64,000 bases of DNA from an uncultured Oscillospiraceae bacterium (GTDB lineage: Bacteria; Bacillota; Clostridia; Oscillospirales; Oscillospiraceae), in NCBI GenBank assembly GCA_947589745.1, contig CANQCS010000004.1:1-64000 (forward strand). The letters are read 5' to 3'. Below the pieces are notes generated by a model. That model was not told the origin of the DNA. It made no database searches and was given only the letters and a program-made list of their open reading frames with translations. Both the position numbers and the translations under genes were made by a program. Numbering within the stretch: position 1 is the stretch's first letter; the number at the start of each line of letters is the position of its first letter. Shown piece after piece: positions 7,803 through 16,182 of this stretch.

Positions 7803-10073
7803 TCAATATCTGGCCAGGTAGACCTGGTGCTCCTCCCTCCACACCTTCTCCAGGGGGATGAAGCGCACGCCGTTCTCCCGGCAGCGGAAGGCCAGGGGCC
7901 GATCAGGTTCCCGCGCAAAGGCGGCCTCCGGGTCCTCCCCGCTCAAGCGGAGGCGCTCAGGGCTCTCCGTCAGCGCGGCCAGCACGTAGGGGCCGTAGTG
8001 GACGGTGAAGCGCTCCGGCCTGTCGGGCGCGGGCTCGTACCGGAGGCAGCAGGGGAAATCCACCGCAATCTCAGTCCTCCCCATCCACTCCCGGCTGACC
8101 ACCAGATAGCCGCCGCAAAGCGGGGCGTCATACGGCGCGCCGTCCACGCGGACAGCGGCCCTGCCCCCGGCCCAGGAGGGACAGCGGATGCGGAGCTCCT
8201 TACGGAGACTTCGGTCCGCCTCCACGGTGATATGGACCGCGCCGGGGTCAGACTCCCCGGTCCGCATAGTGAGCGTCAGTCCCTCCTCCTCCAGCCGCAG
8301 GCGGGAGGGGATGAAAAGATTTATATAGACGCAGTCTTTCCCAGTAAAATAGATGTTCTCCGCGTATTTGAAATGGCTCTCCAGCCCGGTGCCGTGGCAA
8401 CAGCTGTTCTCGGTGAGGTCGAAGTCCTTCACCGCCCTGGGACGCATGGAGAGGAAATAGGTGCTCCCGCCGGTGGGGCGGTGGTCACAGGAGGACAGGA
8501 TGTGGTTGGTCACCGCCCGCTCGTAGTAGTCCATGTAGGCCGCGTCCGGGCGGAACCGGTACAGCGCCGCGGTGAGCTTGAGCATATTGTAGGAGGCGCA
8601 GCTCTCGGTGGTACTCTTGGTCAGAAGCCGCCCGATGCTGCCCGCCTCATGGAACATCTCGCTCTCTCCCACGCCGCCCACGGCGTACATATGGGAGCCC
8701 ACCACCTCCTGCCAGAACCGCTCCGCGTCCTCGTAGTACCGGCGCTCCCCGGTGACCTCGTACAGCTTCATAGCGCCCACGATCTGAGGGATATGCTGGT
8801 TGGCGTGCATCCCGTCCAGGGCGTCCACGCCCTGGGAGAGGGGATAGAGCAGCCGGTCGTTGTCAAAATATTTGGCGGCCTCCAGGTAGGCCGTTTTCCC
8901 CGTCAGGCGGTACAGCTCCGCCAGGGCCTCGTTCATCCCGCCGTACTCCCCGGCGATGTAGATGCTCCACATCTTCACCCGCTGGGCGTGACCCAGCCGG
9001 GAGAGCCGGGCGTGGACCCAGCCGCCGATGCCCTCCGCGATCTCCAGGGCCTTCTCCAGCTCCGCCAGCCTGTACAGGTCCAGAAGTCCCGCCAGCAGCT
9101 TATGTAAGGTGTAGTAGGGGGCCCAGATCTTGGGATAAGGAGTATATACCTCCAGCAGGTCGAACTGCTCCTCGGAGTAGGCGCTGAGGAAGCCGGGGTG
9201 ATACCCCTCCTGGGCGGCGAAAGCGTCCTGGCACTCCTTGAGCGCGTCCACCATGTACGCCGCCTTCTCCCGGATGGCCTCGTCCCCCGTGGCGCGGAAG
9301 CACAGAGCCAGCGCGGACAGGCAGTGCCCCGTGCTGTGGCCCCGCAGGAGGCCCTGTGGGGAGTCCCAGCCGGTCATCTCCGGCGCGCCCCGGTCCGGCA
9401 GCCCCGCCGCTCGGCGGAAGTTGTACAGCCACTGGTCCGGGTCGATGTGCAGCAGGTAGGTGTGCATCCGCTCCTGAGCGTCGTAGAAGTCGCTGCCCTC
9501 CAGAAGCACGGCGCTGCCGCCGCAGCTCTCCGCCGCAATTTCGGGCAGGGCCGCCGCCTCCGGCGCGTCCGTGACCCGCACCTGGCCGGCGACGGAAATC
9601 CGGGTGCCCTTCACCTTTCCGCGCACCTCATACACCCCGGCCTGCTCCCAGGTGTGCTCCAGGCCGCCGTCCCACTCCAATGGCTGGGCGATGACCCGCC
9701 CGTCCCTGGTCCGCACCGCCGAGGCGCTGGGCAGACAGGCCGTTTCCCCGCAGACGGCGGAGAGGGAGATGGGATAGATCTCCGTCACCTCGATCAGGTT
9801 GTTGGCCTCCAGAACGGTGACCCGGTACGCCTTTTCCTCCGTGCAGTCCCCACAGGTGAACTGCGCGGTGAGGGTGACCTCCCGGTTCCCCCGGCCGAAG
9901 GCGGGGCGGGTGACGTGTCCCCCGTCGTCCAGAAAGGCGGGATTGTCCGAGTGCCAGCGGATGGCCGAACCGTTTTTTCCCCTCCGGGGAAGCTCCAGGT
10001 CGAACTCCACCGTCCCCAGGTTGCCCAGATACAGCGCCTCGATATCCTGCCTGACCCTCTCCCTGTCCGTCAT
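7803..10073 (-). CDS. GH127/GH146-type beta-L-arabinofuranosidase
   Basis: Retaining, zinc-dependent, cysteine-nucleophile glycosidase family (formerly DUF1680) that removes beta-L-arabinofuranose from plant arabinans and glycoproteins. The 756-residue protein begins with an Ig-like module (about 20-150) and continues with the all-alpha barrel. The zinc and nucleophile signatures are visible: TESCASYNMLKL (Glu and Cys ligands) and NSCCHGTG (Cys-Cys, the first being the nucleophile in characterised members). No signal peptide, so cytoplasmic. ATG 10073 is chosen for its GGAGGG site; the longer frame upstream gives a non-family N-terminus. A perfect-consensus promoter lies 220 bp upstream. Exact substrate within the clan is inferred. 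Confidence 0.88.
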   Translation of the reverse strand: MTDRERVRQDIEALYLGNLGTVEFDLELPRRGKNGSAIRWHSDNPAFLDDGGHVTRPAFGRGNREVTLTAQFTCGDCTEEKAYRVTVLEANNLIEVTEIYPISLSAVCGETACLPSASAVRTRDGRVIAQPLEWDGGLEHTWEQAGVYEVRGKVKGTRISVAGQVRVTDAPEAAALPEIAAESCGGSAVLLEGSDFYDAQERMHTYLLHIDPDQWLYNFRRAAGLPDRGAPEMTGWDSPQGLLRGHSTGHCLSALALCFRATGDEAIREKAAYMVDALKECQDAFAAQEGYHPGFLSAYSEEQFDLLEVYTPYPKIWAPYYTLHKLLAGLLDLYRLAELEKALEIAEGIGGWVHARLSRLGHAQRVKMWSIYIAGEYGGMNEALAELYRLTGKTAYLEAAKYFDNDRLLYPLSQGVDALDGMHANQHIPQIVGAMKLYEVTGERRYYEDAERFWQEVVGSHMYAVGGVGESEMFHEAGSIGRLLTKSTTESCASYNMLKLTAALYRFRPDAAYMDYYERAVTNHILSSCDHRPTGGSTYFLSMRPRAVKDFDLTENSCCHGTGLESHFKYAENIYFTGKDCVYINLFIPSRLRLEEEGLTLTMRTGESDPGAVHITVEADRSLRKELRIRCPSWAGGRAAVRVDGAPYDAPLCGGYLVVSREWMGRTEIAVDFPCCLRYEPAPDRPERFTVHYGPYVLAALTESPERLRLSGEDPEAAFAREPDRPLAFRCRENGVRFIPLEKVWREEHQVYLARY

Positions 10074-10251
10074 GGCGCTCCCTCCTTCCGCCGCTCCGGG
10101 AGCGCCGGGTGTTTCATATCCGTGAAATCCAAGGGTTTCCGGCCGCCGGGGACGCCGTTCCAAAACCGGCGGGGCGCTTTTTGCCCCCATATGTCCCGTC
10201 CGGCCCGGCCGCCGCGGAGGTATTTTGGCTGCGGCAGCGGAAAAATTGCTG

Positions 10252-10300
10252 TTGACTCTTGGATGAAATTCATTATAATGAAACCCGTAAGAAATGTCAA
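10252..10300. promoter_or_regulatory. Divergent promoters sharing one palindromic -10 element
   Basis: Minus strand: TTGACA (10300-10295), 17-bp spacer, TATAAT (10277-10272), a perfect sigma-A consensus driving the GH127 gene. Plus strand: TTGACT (10252-10257), 16-bp spacer, TATAAT (10274-10279), driving the aminopeptidase. The two -10 boxes overlap within the 14-bp perfect palindrome TTCATTATAATGAA at 10269-10282, so both cannot be occupied at once. Confidence 0.8.
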
Positions 10301-10354
10301 TCACAATGTGCGGCACCGTCCTCAACGGAATCATCACATGGAGGTAACTCATAT

Positions 10355-11608
10355 ATGGAAAAAACATTTCACCAGGAAAACCGCCACACTCTGTACCTCT
10401 CCCTGACGCCCGGCAGTGTGCTCCTGCTCTTCAGCGGACACGCGCCCCGGAAGACGGGGGACGAGGATTACCCCTTTTTCGCGGACCGCTCCTTCGTCTA
10501 CTACACCGGCGTGGAGCAGGCGGACGGCGTCTTCGCCGCTGTGAAGGACAGCCACGGCACCCAGGAGATGCTCTTCATGCTGCCCTCTGACCCGATGGCG
10601 GAGCGCTGGACCGGCAAGCGGTTCACCCCCGCGGAGACAGAGGCGCTGTCCGGCATTTCGGATATCCGCCCCAACTTCTCCTTTGTCCCCTTCCTGGAGC
10701 GGCTCCTGTCCGACGGCATCACCACCGTGTATCTGGATTTTGAGCGGAAGAGCGCCGCGGAGCAGCCCGTCCGTCCCGCCTTCCGCATGGCCGCCTGGCT
10801 GCGGCAGTACTACCCCGGCATCCATGTGGAGAACGTGAACCATCTGATCCGCCGCCAGCGGACCATCAAGAAGCCCTGCGAGATTGAGGCCATGCGCTAC
10901 GCCGAGACCATCACCCGGGACGGCATCCTGGCCATGATGCGGGCGTCCAGGGACGGCATGTATGAGTACCAGTACAAGGCGGAGTACGACTACGCCCTGG
11001 CCCAGCGGGGCGTGCTGGTCCCCGGCTTCCCCTCCATCATCTCCGCGGGCAAGAACAACTTCTGCATCCACTACTACGGCTACCGGGGCCAGGCCCACGA
11101 CGGCGATATGGTCCTCAACGACGTGGGCGCCTGCTGGGACAACGAGATCAACGACGTGTCCCGGGGCTGGCCCGTCAACGGCAAGTACAACGAGAGGCAG
11201 CGGCTGCTGTACAACTGCGCCTACAACACCTCCAACCACATGTTCGCCACCCTCAAGCCCGGCGTCCCCATGTACCGGGTGGACCAGGAGATCCGGGAGT
11301 ACAACTTCCTGCAGCTGAAGGACGCCGGGGTCTGCGACAGGTTTGAGGATATCGGCACCTACATGTGGCACGGCGGCTCCCACCACGTGGGCTACGACGT
11401 CCACGACCTGGTGGACGTGGAGGGCGGCAAGCGGCTCATCGAGCCCGGCATGGTGTTCTGCATCGACGTGGGCATCTACCACGAGGAGTGGGGCATCGGC
11501 TTCCGCTTGGAGGACAACTGCCTCATCACCGAGGACGGCTGCGAGAACCTGTCCGTGGTCACCCCCAGAAGCATCGAGGATATCGAGGACTACATGGCCA
11601 AGCGGTAA
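10355..11608 (+). CDS. Aminopeptidase P family metallopeptidase (Xaa-Pro peptidase type)
   Basis: Cleaves N-terminal residues before proline. The 417-residue protein has an N-terminal AMP_N domain (about 1-150) and a C-terminal pita-bread M24 domain. Expected metal ligands are seen in order: LNDVGA and NDVSRG (two Asp), GGSHHVGYDVHD (His), CIDVGIYHEEWG and FRLEDNC (Glu). ATG 10355 follows GGAGG at 10 bp. Divergent from the GH127 gene and sharing its promoter zone. It may link to the proline-related pruA gene 3 kb away through use of proline-rich peptides, but that is only suggestive. The gene ends exactly where repeat R3 begins. Confidence 0.9.
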   Translation: MEKTFHQENRHTLYLSLTPGSVLLLFSGHAPRKTGDEDYPFFADRSFVYYTGVEQADGVFAAVKDSHGTQEMLFMLPSDPMAERWTGKRFTPAETEALSGISDIRPNFSFVPFLERLLSDGITTVYLDFERKSAAEQPVRPAFRMAAWLRQYYPGIHVENVNHLIRRQRTIKKPCEIEAMRYAETITRDGILAMMRASRDGMYEYQYKAEYDYALAQRGVLVPGFPSIISAGKNNFCIHYYGYRGQAHDGDMVLNDVGACWDNEINDVSRGWPVNGKYNERQRLLYNCAYNTSNHMFATLKPGVPMYRVDQEIREYNFLQLKDAGVCDRFEDIGTYMWHGGSHHVGYDVHDLVDVEGGKRLIEPGMVFCIDVGIYHEEWGIGFRLEDNCLITEDGCENLSVVTPRSIEDIEDYMAKR

Positions 11609-11725
11609 TACTTTTTCTTGAAAGAAAAAGTATCAAAAAGAACTTTAATATCGCTACCAAAGCGTTGCCATTCCGAGATTTCTCACACGGTAACGATATG
11701 TGGTTTTAATTGAAGAACAGTATAA
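11608..11725 (+). repeat. Dispersed hairpin repeat, copy R3
   Basis: Full copy, forward. The stem ATACTTTTTCTT-ga-AAGAAAAAGTAT (11608-11633) starts on the last base of the aminopeptidase stop codon; then AAAAGAACTTTA, TCGCTACCAAAGCGTTGCCA and CACACGGTAACGAT, ending GAACAGTATAAT. Confidence 0.88.
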
Positions 11726-11726
11726 T

Positions 11727-11801
11727 ACCGCTCTCAAAGCGCTGCGATACCTACATTTCCCGCACGGTAACGAAGGATACTTCTAGCGGGAAAATAGTAT
11801 G
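11727..11801 (+). repeat. Dispersed hairpin repeat, partial copy R4 in tandem with R3
   Basis: Same orientation as R3 and directly after it. Holds CGCTCTCAAAGCGCTGCGATACC, split as CGCTCTCAAAGC and GCTGCGATACC, then CCCGCACGGTAACGAAGG and GGAAAATAGTAT, but lacks the AT-rich hairpin. Closer to R2 than to R3 in sequence, so not a simple recent duplication of R3. Confidence 0.8.
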
Positions 11802-11862
11802 ATCCGTTTCCTCTCACCCGGAAACGGCGCGCAGTGGCAGACAACTACCCGAAATAACGAAC

Positions 11863-11899
11863 AAAAGGGGAGGGGGAAGCATCTTGCTTCCCCCTCCCC
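11863..11899 (-). terminator. Terminator of the URO-D family gene
   Basis: Minus-strand 15-bp stem GGGGAGGGGGAAGCA / TGCTTCCCCCTCCCC with a 3-nt loop, then TTTTG; 12 bp after the stop codon. Confidence 0.88.
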
Positions 11900-11910
11900 G
11901 CAGCTTCCGG

Positions 11911-12966
11911 TCAGCCAATCGGATACTCCCGGGCCGCCTTGATCAGCGCCCGGGTCTTCTCATAGGTAGCGCCCATAGGCATCCCGCCGCCGGTGCTCAC
12001 CAGCAGGCCGTGGTGGTCGCCGCCGTTGGCGGCGATGTACTTGCCGATGACCTCCTGGGTCTGGGCGTACACGGTCTCCTCGCTCTCCCGCACCAGGGAC
12101 ATGGGCGGCACGTTGCCCAGCAGGACTACCTTCTTGCCCAGCTTCTGCTTCACCGCGCCAATATCCTTCTTGTGGGTGAAGTTGAAGATATCCACTCCCA
12201 GGTCCTCGATGTAGGGCACAATGATATCATTATCGGTGTCGTTGTGGAACAGGTGCATCAGGCCGGGGAAAGCCCCGAAGATCTCCTTGATGTAGGGGTG
12301 CGCGAACTCCTGATAGTCCTCATTATTCAGGAACCCGCTGACGTCGTCCAGCACCAGGATGCCCTTGGCGGTCTTCACGTTGTCCAGCTGGGCCTCCAGC
12401 CAGCTCTTGCACAGCTGGGTGGTGACCTTCAAGATCTTGTGGATGGCGTCGCCGTCGATCTTGATGCCCACCAGCAGCTCCGTCAGCTCCATCAGGTGGG
12501 AGGCGATGGTCAAGGGCCCACGGGTGCTGACGATATAGAAGTCCTCGCCCATCTCCTGCATCCTGGGCTGGGCGTACCGCTGGAGGTTCAGCAGCAGGGG
12601 CATGAGGCCGTTCTTCCGGGGGTCCGGGGCGGTGAGGGTATCGATGACCTCGTCGTCGGTGTCCTCGATGATGTGGTGGACGGTGGGCAGGTTGTCGTCA
12701 TAGAAGTCGAACTTGCACCCGAAGCCGCTGGGCTCGGTGGCCATGCCGAACTCGTTCCACCAGTCGGGGAGGAAGGTCACCTCCGGGAAGTCGGCCTTGA
12801 TCTTTTTATAGGCGTTCATCCACACCTCGGGCCGGGCGAAGAAGTCGATGTTGCCGATGCCGCAATAGCCGGGCATCCAGGGGCTGTCCACGATGAGCCC
12901 CACGGGCAGGTCGGTATTGGTCTGGGCCACCACGGCCTCCAGGTTCTTCCACTGCTGTTGATTCAT
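11911..12966 (-). CDS. Uroporphyrinogen decarboxylase (URO-D) superfamily protein
   Basis: A 351-residue TIM-barrel protein resembling HemE/MtaA-type proteins. In anaerobes this branch mostly comprises corrinoid-dependent methyltransferases or functionally unassigned proteins rather than heme enzymes. Visible: LPDWWNEFGMA near 67, VSTRGPLTIASHLM near 148, FHNDTDND near 243, and the C-terminal STGGGMPMGATYEKTRALI. It lacks the N-terminal arginine motif of true HemE. Start ATG 12966 is preceded by AAAGGATG. Monocistronic between repeats; no corrinoid protein or reactivase is seen next to it, so partner and substrate are unknown. Confidence 0.75.
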   Translation of the reverse strand: MNQQQWKNLEAVVAQTNTDLPVGLIVDSPWMPGYCGIGNIDFFARPEVWMNAYKKIKADFPEVTFLPDWWNEFGMATEPSGFGCKFDFYDDNLPTVHHIIEDTDDEVIDTLTAPDPRKNGLMPLLLNLQRYAQPRMQEMGEDFYIVSTRGPLTIASHLMELTELLVGIKIDGDAIHKILKVTTQLCKSWLEAQLDNVKTAKGILVLDDVSGFLNNEDYQEFAHPYIKEIFGAFPGLMHLFHNDTDNDIIVPYIEDLGVDIFNFTHKKDIGAVKQKLGKKVVLLGNVPPMSLVRESEETVYAQTQEVIGKYIAANGGDHHGLLVSTGGGMPMGATYEKTRALIKAAREYPIG

Positions 12967-13038
12967 GCTGTTTCATCCTTTCCTGTGCCTGACGGCACAT
13001 TCCTATCTCACGCAGCCCCTCGGGCCGCCGGAGTCCTG

Positions 13039-13157
13039 ATAGTATTCTTCTTCAATGAGAACCATGTCTCGTTACCGTGCGGAAAGCGTGGGGATCGCAG
13101 CGCCTTGGTAGCGAAGATAAAGTTCTTTTTGATCCTTTTTCTTTCAAGAAAAAGGAT
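13039..13157 (-). repeat. Dispersed hairpin repeat, copy R5 with compensatory stem change
   Basis: Full copy, reverse orientation. The hairpin is ATCCTTTTTCTT (13132-13143) / AAGAAAAAGGAT (13146-13157): both arms changed together relative to ATAC/GTAT in the other copies. Other blocks: AAAGTTCTTTTT, TTGGTAGCGA, CGTTACCGTGCGGAAAG and AGTATTC. Confidence 0.88.
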
Positions 13158-13178
13158 GGAAAAAATTCGTGGCCGCTC

Positions 13179-13208
13179 TTGCTTTCCTGTGCCCGTGTCG
13201 GGTATAAT
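13179..13208 (+). promoter_or_regulatory. Possible promoter reading antisense into the 136-aa gene
   Basis: TTGCTT (13179-13184), 18-bp spacer, perfect TATAAT (13203-13208), just after repeat R5 and 13 bp before the 3' end of the oppositely oriented gene at 13221-13631. Match to consensus only. Confidence 0.35.
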
Positions 13209-13220
13209 GGACGTACCCTG

Positions 13221-13631
13221 TCAGCGCTTGCGGCCGCCCAGCCGGCGGCGGGGAGGCCGGGGCTTCTCCTCTTCCTCCTCCAGGTCCCAGAACTCGTCGC
13301 CGGCCTTACGGAGCTGGAGGACCAGCATCACCGCCGCCAGCAGGCACAGGCCCAGCATCCCCTGGTAGGCCACGTGGGGCAGGCCCAGGCCCATGTCCTC
13401 CGCGGCTCCCACCGCCCCGGTGAGGATCACCGCGGCGCTAAACGCCAGCATCCAGGGCTTGATCCGTGCCAAAAATCCGGCGGCGTCCAGGCACTCCTCG
13501 GCCTTCAGCTTCTTGGGCAGCAGGAGCTTGATGTCGTTCAGGTCCCCGCTGGCGCTCACCTTGGCGTAGAGGGAGATCACGTAGCACCCCGCCAGGGCGA
13601 ACAGCAGGTCATAGATCAGTCCGAAATTCAT
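13221..13631 (-). CDS. Small membrane protein of unknown function
   Basis: 136 residues with three hydrophobic segments (about 1-22, 59-80 and 87-108) and a very charged C-terminal tail: a run of five Glu followed by an Arg/Pro-rich end. Overlaps the upstream DUF624 gene by 4 bp, so the two are translationally coupled and probably work together. I recognise no family. The acidic-then-basic tail is presumably cytoplasmic. Confidence 0.7.
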   Translation of the reverse strand: MNFGLIYDLLFALAGCYVISLYAKVSASGDLNDIKLLLPKKLKAEECLDAAGFLARIKPWMLAFSAAVILTGAVGAAEDMGLGLPHVAYQGMLGLCLLAAVMLVLQLRKAGDEFWDLEEEEEKPRPPRRRLGGRKR

Positions 13632-14410
13632 TCCTCTTCCTCCTCATCTTCCTCGTCCTCGCCGTCCCCCAGCCGCTCCTCGATGAGGAAGTCCACGTTG
13701 AGCTGGGGATAGATCACCACCAGGCCCATGAGCCCGGGCATCCACAGCCCGAACAGCGGCAGCAGCAGCGTGGAGTGGGGCAGCAGCAGTATGATGATCG
13801 CCCAGTAGATCCCCTGGAGCAGCACGGCTTTCAGCGCGGTCACCGGGTGGGCCATACACATGAAGAAGCTGTTGCGGAAGGTCTGGACCATGGTCAGGTC
13901 CGCGAACACCCGCTGGGGCCAGAAGTAGGTATATACCGCCATGACCACCACGATGGCCACGGCGGAGCTGAAGTACATCATCCCCGGCAGGCTCCCGCCC
14001 AGGGTGACGATGACCGCCTCCGTGACCAGCAGCGCCCCCAGCGCCCCCAGCACCGCGCCGGGGATGAGGCAGTCCTTCCAGTCCCGTTTCAGGGCGTGGA
14101 GGTACTTGCGGCCCCAGCCGCCGGGCACGTCCCGGACAGCGTAGAGCATCCCGTCCACCATGGCCCCGTAGAAGGGCCCGAAGACGGCCCCGCCCAGCAT
14201 CCCGGCCAGCAGGATCGCCACGAAGTTGTTCTGCCCCAGCCCCCACAGGATGCCCGCCACAGCGGGGATCAGGCTCACGATGCAGAAGAAGTTGCAGGCC
14301 AGGAACCGCCCCAGGTTGTCCCCGATGAGCTCCAGGAACCGCATGAACCCGTTCTTCCTGCGGCCGCCCCTGTCCTCGTTCCCCATGCCGCGCCATAATC
14401 CTTCAAACAT
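13628..14410 (-). CDS. DUF624 (YesL-like) membrane protein
   Basis: 260 residues with about five to six membrane segments. The layout, an N-terminal FMRFLELIGDNLGRFLACNFFCIVSLIPA stretch (cores LGRFLACN and SLIPA), then GPFYGAM and a late NSFFMCMAHP, matches the YesL/DUF624 family. These genes commonly sit in pectin and other sugar-use clusters of Firmicutes beside LplB/YtcP transporters; their function is not established. ATG 14410 is preceded by GGAGAAGGACGATC. The C-terminus is strongly acidic (run of Glu/Asp). Divergent from the 208-aa gene with 81 bp between them. Confidence 0.8.
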   Translation of the reverse strand: MFEGLWRGMGNEDRGGRRKNGFMRFLELIGDNLGRFLACNFFCIVSLIPAVAGILWGLGQNNFVAILLAGMLGGAVFGPFYGAMVDGMLYAVRDVPGGWGRKYLHALKRDWKDCLIPGAVLGALGALLVTEAVIVTLGGSLPGMMYFSSAVAIVVVMAVYTYFWPQRVFADLTMVQTFRNSFFMCMAHPVTALKAVLLQGIYWAIIILLLPHSTLLLPLFGLWMPGLMGLVVIYPQLNVDFLIEERLGDGEDEEDEEEEE

Positions 14411-14491
14411 GATCGTCCTTCTCCTTCTCTCTCCCCCGCCGGGAGGGCGGAGGCAGGTCGTTCTATCCTTTTCCACAGGAGGTATGTCCTT

Positions 14492-15118
14492 GTGAGATCC
14501 TTTGGCAAATACCGCTCCTTCGGCCACTGGCTGTCCTACAACTGGGGGTGGATCGCCCTGGCCGCCGGCGTCGTCTTTCTCTTCCTCTACACCCGGTACC
14601 TCCAGCCCCGGCCCCCGGAGCCGGACTACCGCGTCAGCTGGGTGGGCGTCTCCCACCTCTCCGAGGAGGAGGAGCTGGCCGTGCGCACCGCCCTGGAGCG
14701 GCTGGGCAGGGATGAGAACGGCGACGGCCAGGTGCTGGTGAACGTCTCCCAGTTCGTCATCGACTTCGACATGGACACCTCGGACCCGGGCTTTGAGGAC
14801 AACTACGGCAACGTGACCAAACTGGTGGCGGAGCTCCAGACCGCCCAGTGCTACCTGTTCCTCCTGGACCGCCCGGACCGGTTCCAGTACGCCACCGGCG
14901 TGCTCCAGTACCTGGACGGCGCCCTGCCTGCCGGCGAGGAGGGCAGCGGCTACGAGTGGGAGAACTGGGAGCAGATGTGCGTCCCCTTCCAGGCGGAGGG
15001 CTTCACCCGCACCGCCTGGCTGGCCCGCCGGGCCATCTTCCAGAGCAAAAAGAGCTCCCAGGAGCTGTTCCCCGGCACAGACCAGCTCTTTGAGGCCGTC
15101 ACCGGCCTTTCACAGTGA
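14492..15118 (+). CDS. Membrane-anchored protein of unknown function
   Basis: 208 residues, GTG start chosen because AGGAGG ends 9 bp upstream; a nearby ATG gives only three codons. One hydrophobic segment (about 18-34) follows a basic N-terminus, so it is a type II membrane anchor with an outside domain of about 170 residues. An Asp-rich loop DENGDGQ (about 73-79) resembles an EF-hand or dockerin calcium loop, followed by DFDMDTSDPGFEDN. No family recognised. Divergent partner of the DUF624 gene and directly upstream of the AraC gene, so possibly part of the same envelope-sensing or sugar-response group. Confidence 0.7.
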   Translation: MRSFGKYRSFGHWLSYNWGWIALAAGVVFLFLYTRYLQPRPPEPDYRVSWVGVSHLSEEEELAVRTALERLGRDENGDGQVLVNVSQFVIDFDMDTSDPGFEDNYGNVTKLVAELQTAQCYLFLLDRPDRFQYATGVLQYLDGALPAGEEGSGYEWENWEQMCVPFQAEGFTRTAWLARRAIFQSKKSSQELFPGTDQLFEAVTGLSQ

Positions 15119-15216
15119 GATCGTACCTCACCGCCTCGCGGCTATTATAGCATGAAACCGTTCCCCGCCGCAACCGGAAACCGTGAAAAATACGCGGGAA
15201 ACAGCAAGGAGATACC

Positions 15217-16116
15217 ATGATCGAGAGCCTCCACGGTATGCGGGAGACCGTCAATTTCCGCAGCTCCTCCATCGTCCGCTTCTACCGCAACGAGGCGGAT
15301 GAGGACTACCCGCCTCACTGGCACCTGCCGGGGGAGATCATCGCCCCCCTGGTCAACGGCTACGAGGTGACGGTGGCGGACCAGACCCTGTCCCTGGCGC
15401 CGGGGGACGTGCTGATCATCGCCTCCAGCGAGCTCCACTCCATCCGGGCCCCCCGCACCGGCGTCCGGTATATCCTGGATTTCCAGACCAGCTTCTTTGA
15501 AAAGCTCCCGGACCTGGTCTTTGTCCTCTCCCTCATCCAGCCCTACTGCCTGCTGACCGCCGCCGCCATGCCCACCCTCACCGGAGAGCTGGTGGACCTG
15601 CTGCGCCACATCGAGGTGGAGTACAACAGCGAGACGGAGGTGTTCCGGGACGCGGAGATCTGCGCGCTGCTGGTCCACTTTCTGGTGCTGATCGGCCGGT
15701 ACGCGGTGAACATGGAGAAATTCCAGAGCCTGGCCCCGCCCAAGCAGCAGGAGTACGCGGACCGGTTCGTCTCGGTGTGCGACTACATCAACAGCCACTG
15801 CACCGAGAACCTGACCCTGGAGCAGGTCTCCGAGCAGGCGGGGTTCAGCAAATACCACTTCGCCCGCCTCTTCCGGGAGCTCACCGGCACCACGGTCCAC
15901 AACTACGTCACCAACCGCCGCATTCTCTACGCCCAGAGCCTTCTGGCGGACGAGGCGCTGTCGGTGACGGAGGTGTCCATGCGCTCCGGCTTCAACTCCC
16001 TGGCCACCTTCAACCGCATCTTCAAGAAGCAGATGGGCTGCACGCCCTCGGAGTACCGGAAGCTGAACAGCCGGTACTATGTGGACGAGGAGGAAGAGGA
16101 ACCGGAAGAGGATTGA
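15217..16116 (+). CDS. AraC family transcriptional regulator with cupin sensor
   Basis: 299 residues. The N-terminal cupin-type domain (about 20-110, with PPHWHLPGEI and LAPGDVLIIASSELH) probably binds a sugar. The C-terminal double helix-turn-helix (about 185-285) carries the family signature ending MRSGFNSLATFNRIFKKQ and GCTPSEYRK. The tail is highly acidic. Start ATG 15217 has AAGGAGATACC ahead of it. Likely activates neighbouring glycosidase or transporter genes; the adjacent GH67 gene is convergent. A strong terminator follows. Confidence 0.92.
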   Translation: MIESLHGMRETVNFRSSSIVRFYRNEADEDYPPHWHLPGEIIAPLVNGYEVTVADQTLSLAPGDVLIIASSELHSIRAPRTGVRYILDFQTSFFEKLPDLVFVLSLIQPYCLLTAAAMPTLTGELVDLLRHIEVEYNSETEVFRDAEICALLVHFLVLIGRYAVNMEKFQSLAPPKQQEYADRFVSVCDYINSHCTENLTLEQVSEQAGFSKYHFARLFRELTGTTVHNYVTNRRILYAQSLLADEALSVTEVSMRSGFNSLATFNRIFKKQMGCTPSEYRKLNSRYYVDEEEEEPEED

Positions 16117-16139
16117 TCCGCTGTAATTTTATCACATGC

Positions 16140-16179
16140 CGCCCCACAGCCCTTTCCCTGGGCTGCGGGGCGTCTATTT
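16140..16179 (+). terminator. Terminator of the AraC gene
   Basis: CGCCCCACAGCCC / GGGCTGCGGGGCG (one mismatch) with a 7-nt loop, then TCTATTTT, 24 bp after the stop and just before the convergent GH67 gene end. Confidence 0.85.
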
Positions 16180-16182
16180 TCA

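Larger units (their letters stand above)
11609..11910. other. 302-bp convergent spacer filled by repeats
   Basis: Almost entirely accounted for by R3, R4 and the URO-D gene terminator at 11863-11899. No gene seen. Confidence 0.7.

Noticed and set aside
10074..10367. N-terminal extension of about 98 residues for the GH127 protein
   Set aside because: Crosses the consensus promoter, is not protein-like, and a strong ribosome binding site precedes ATG 10073.
15140..15165. TATAAT on the minus strand near 15145 as a promoter
   Set aside because: No minus-strand gene lies downstream and the -35 match is poor.
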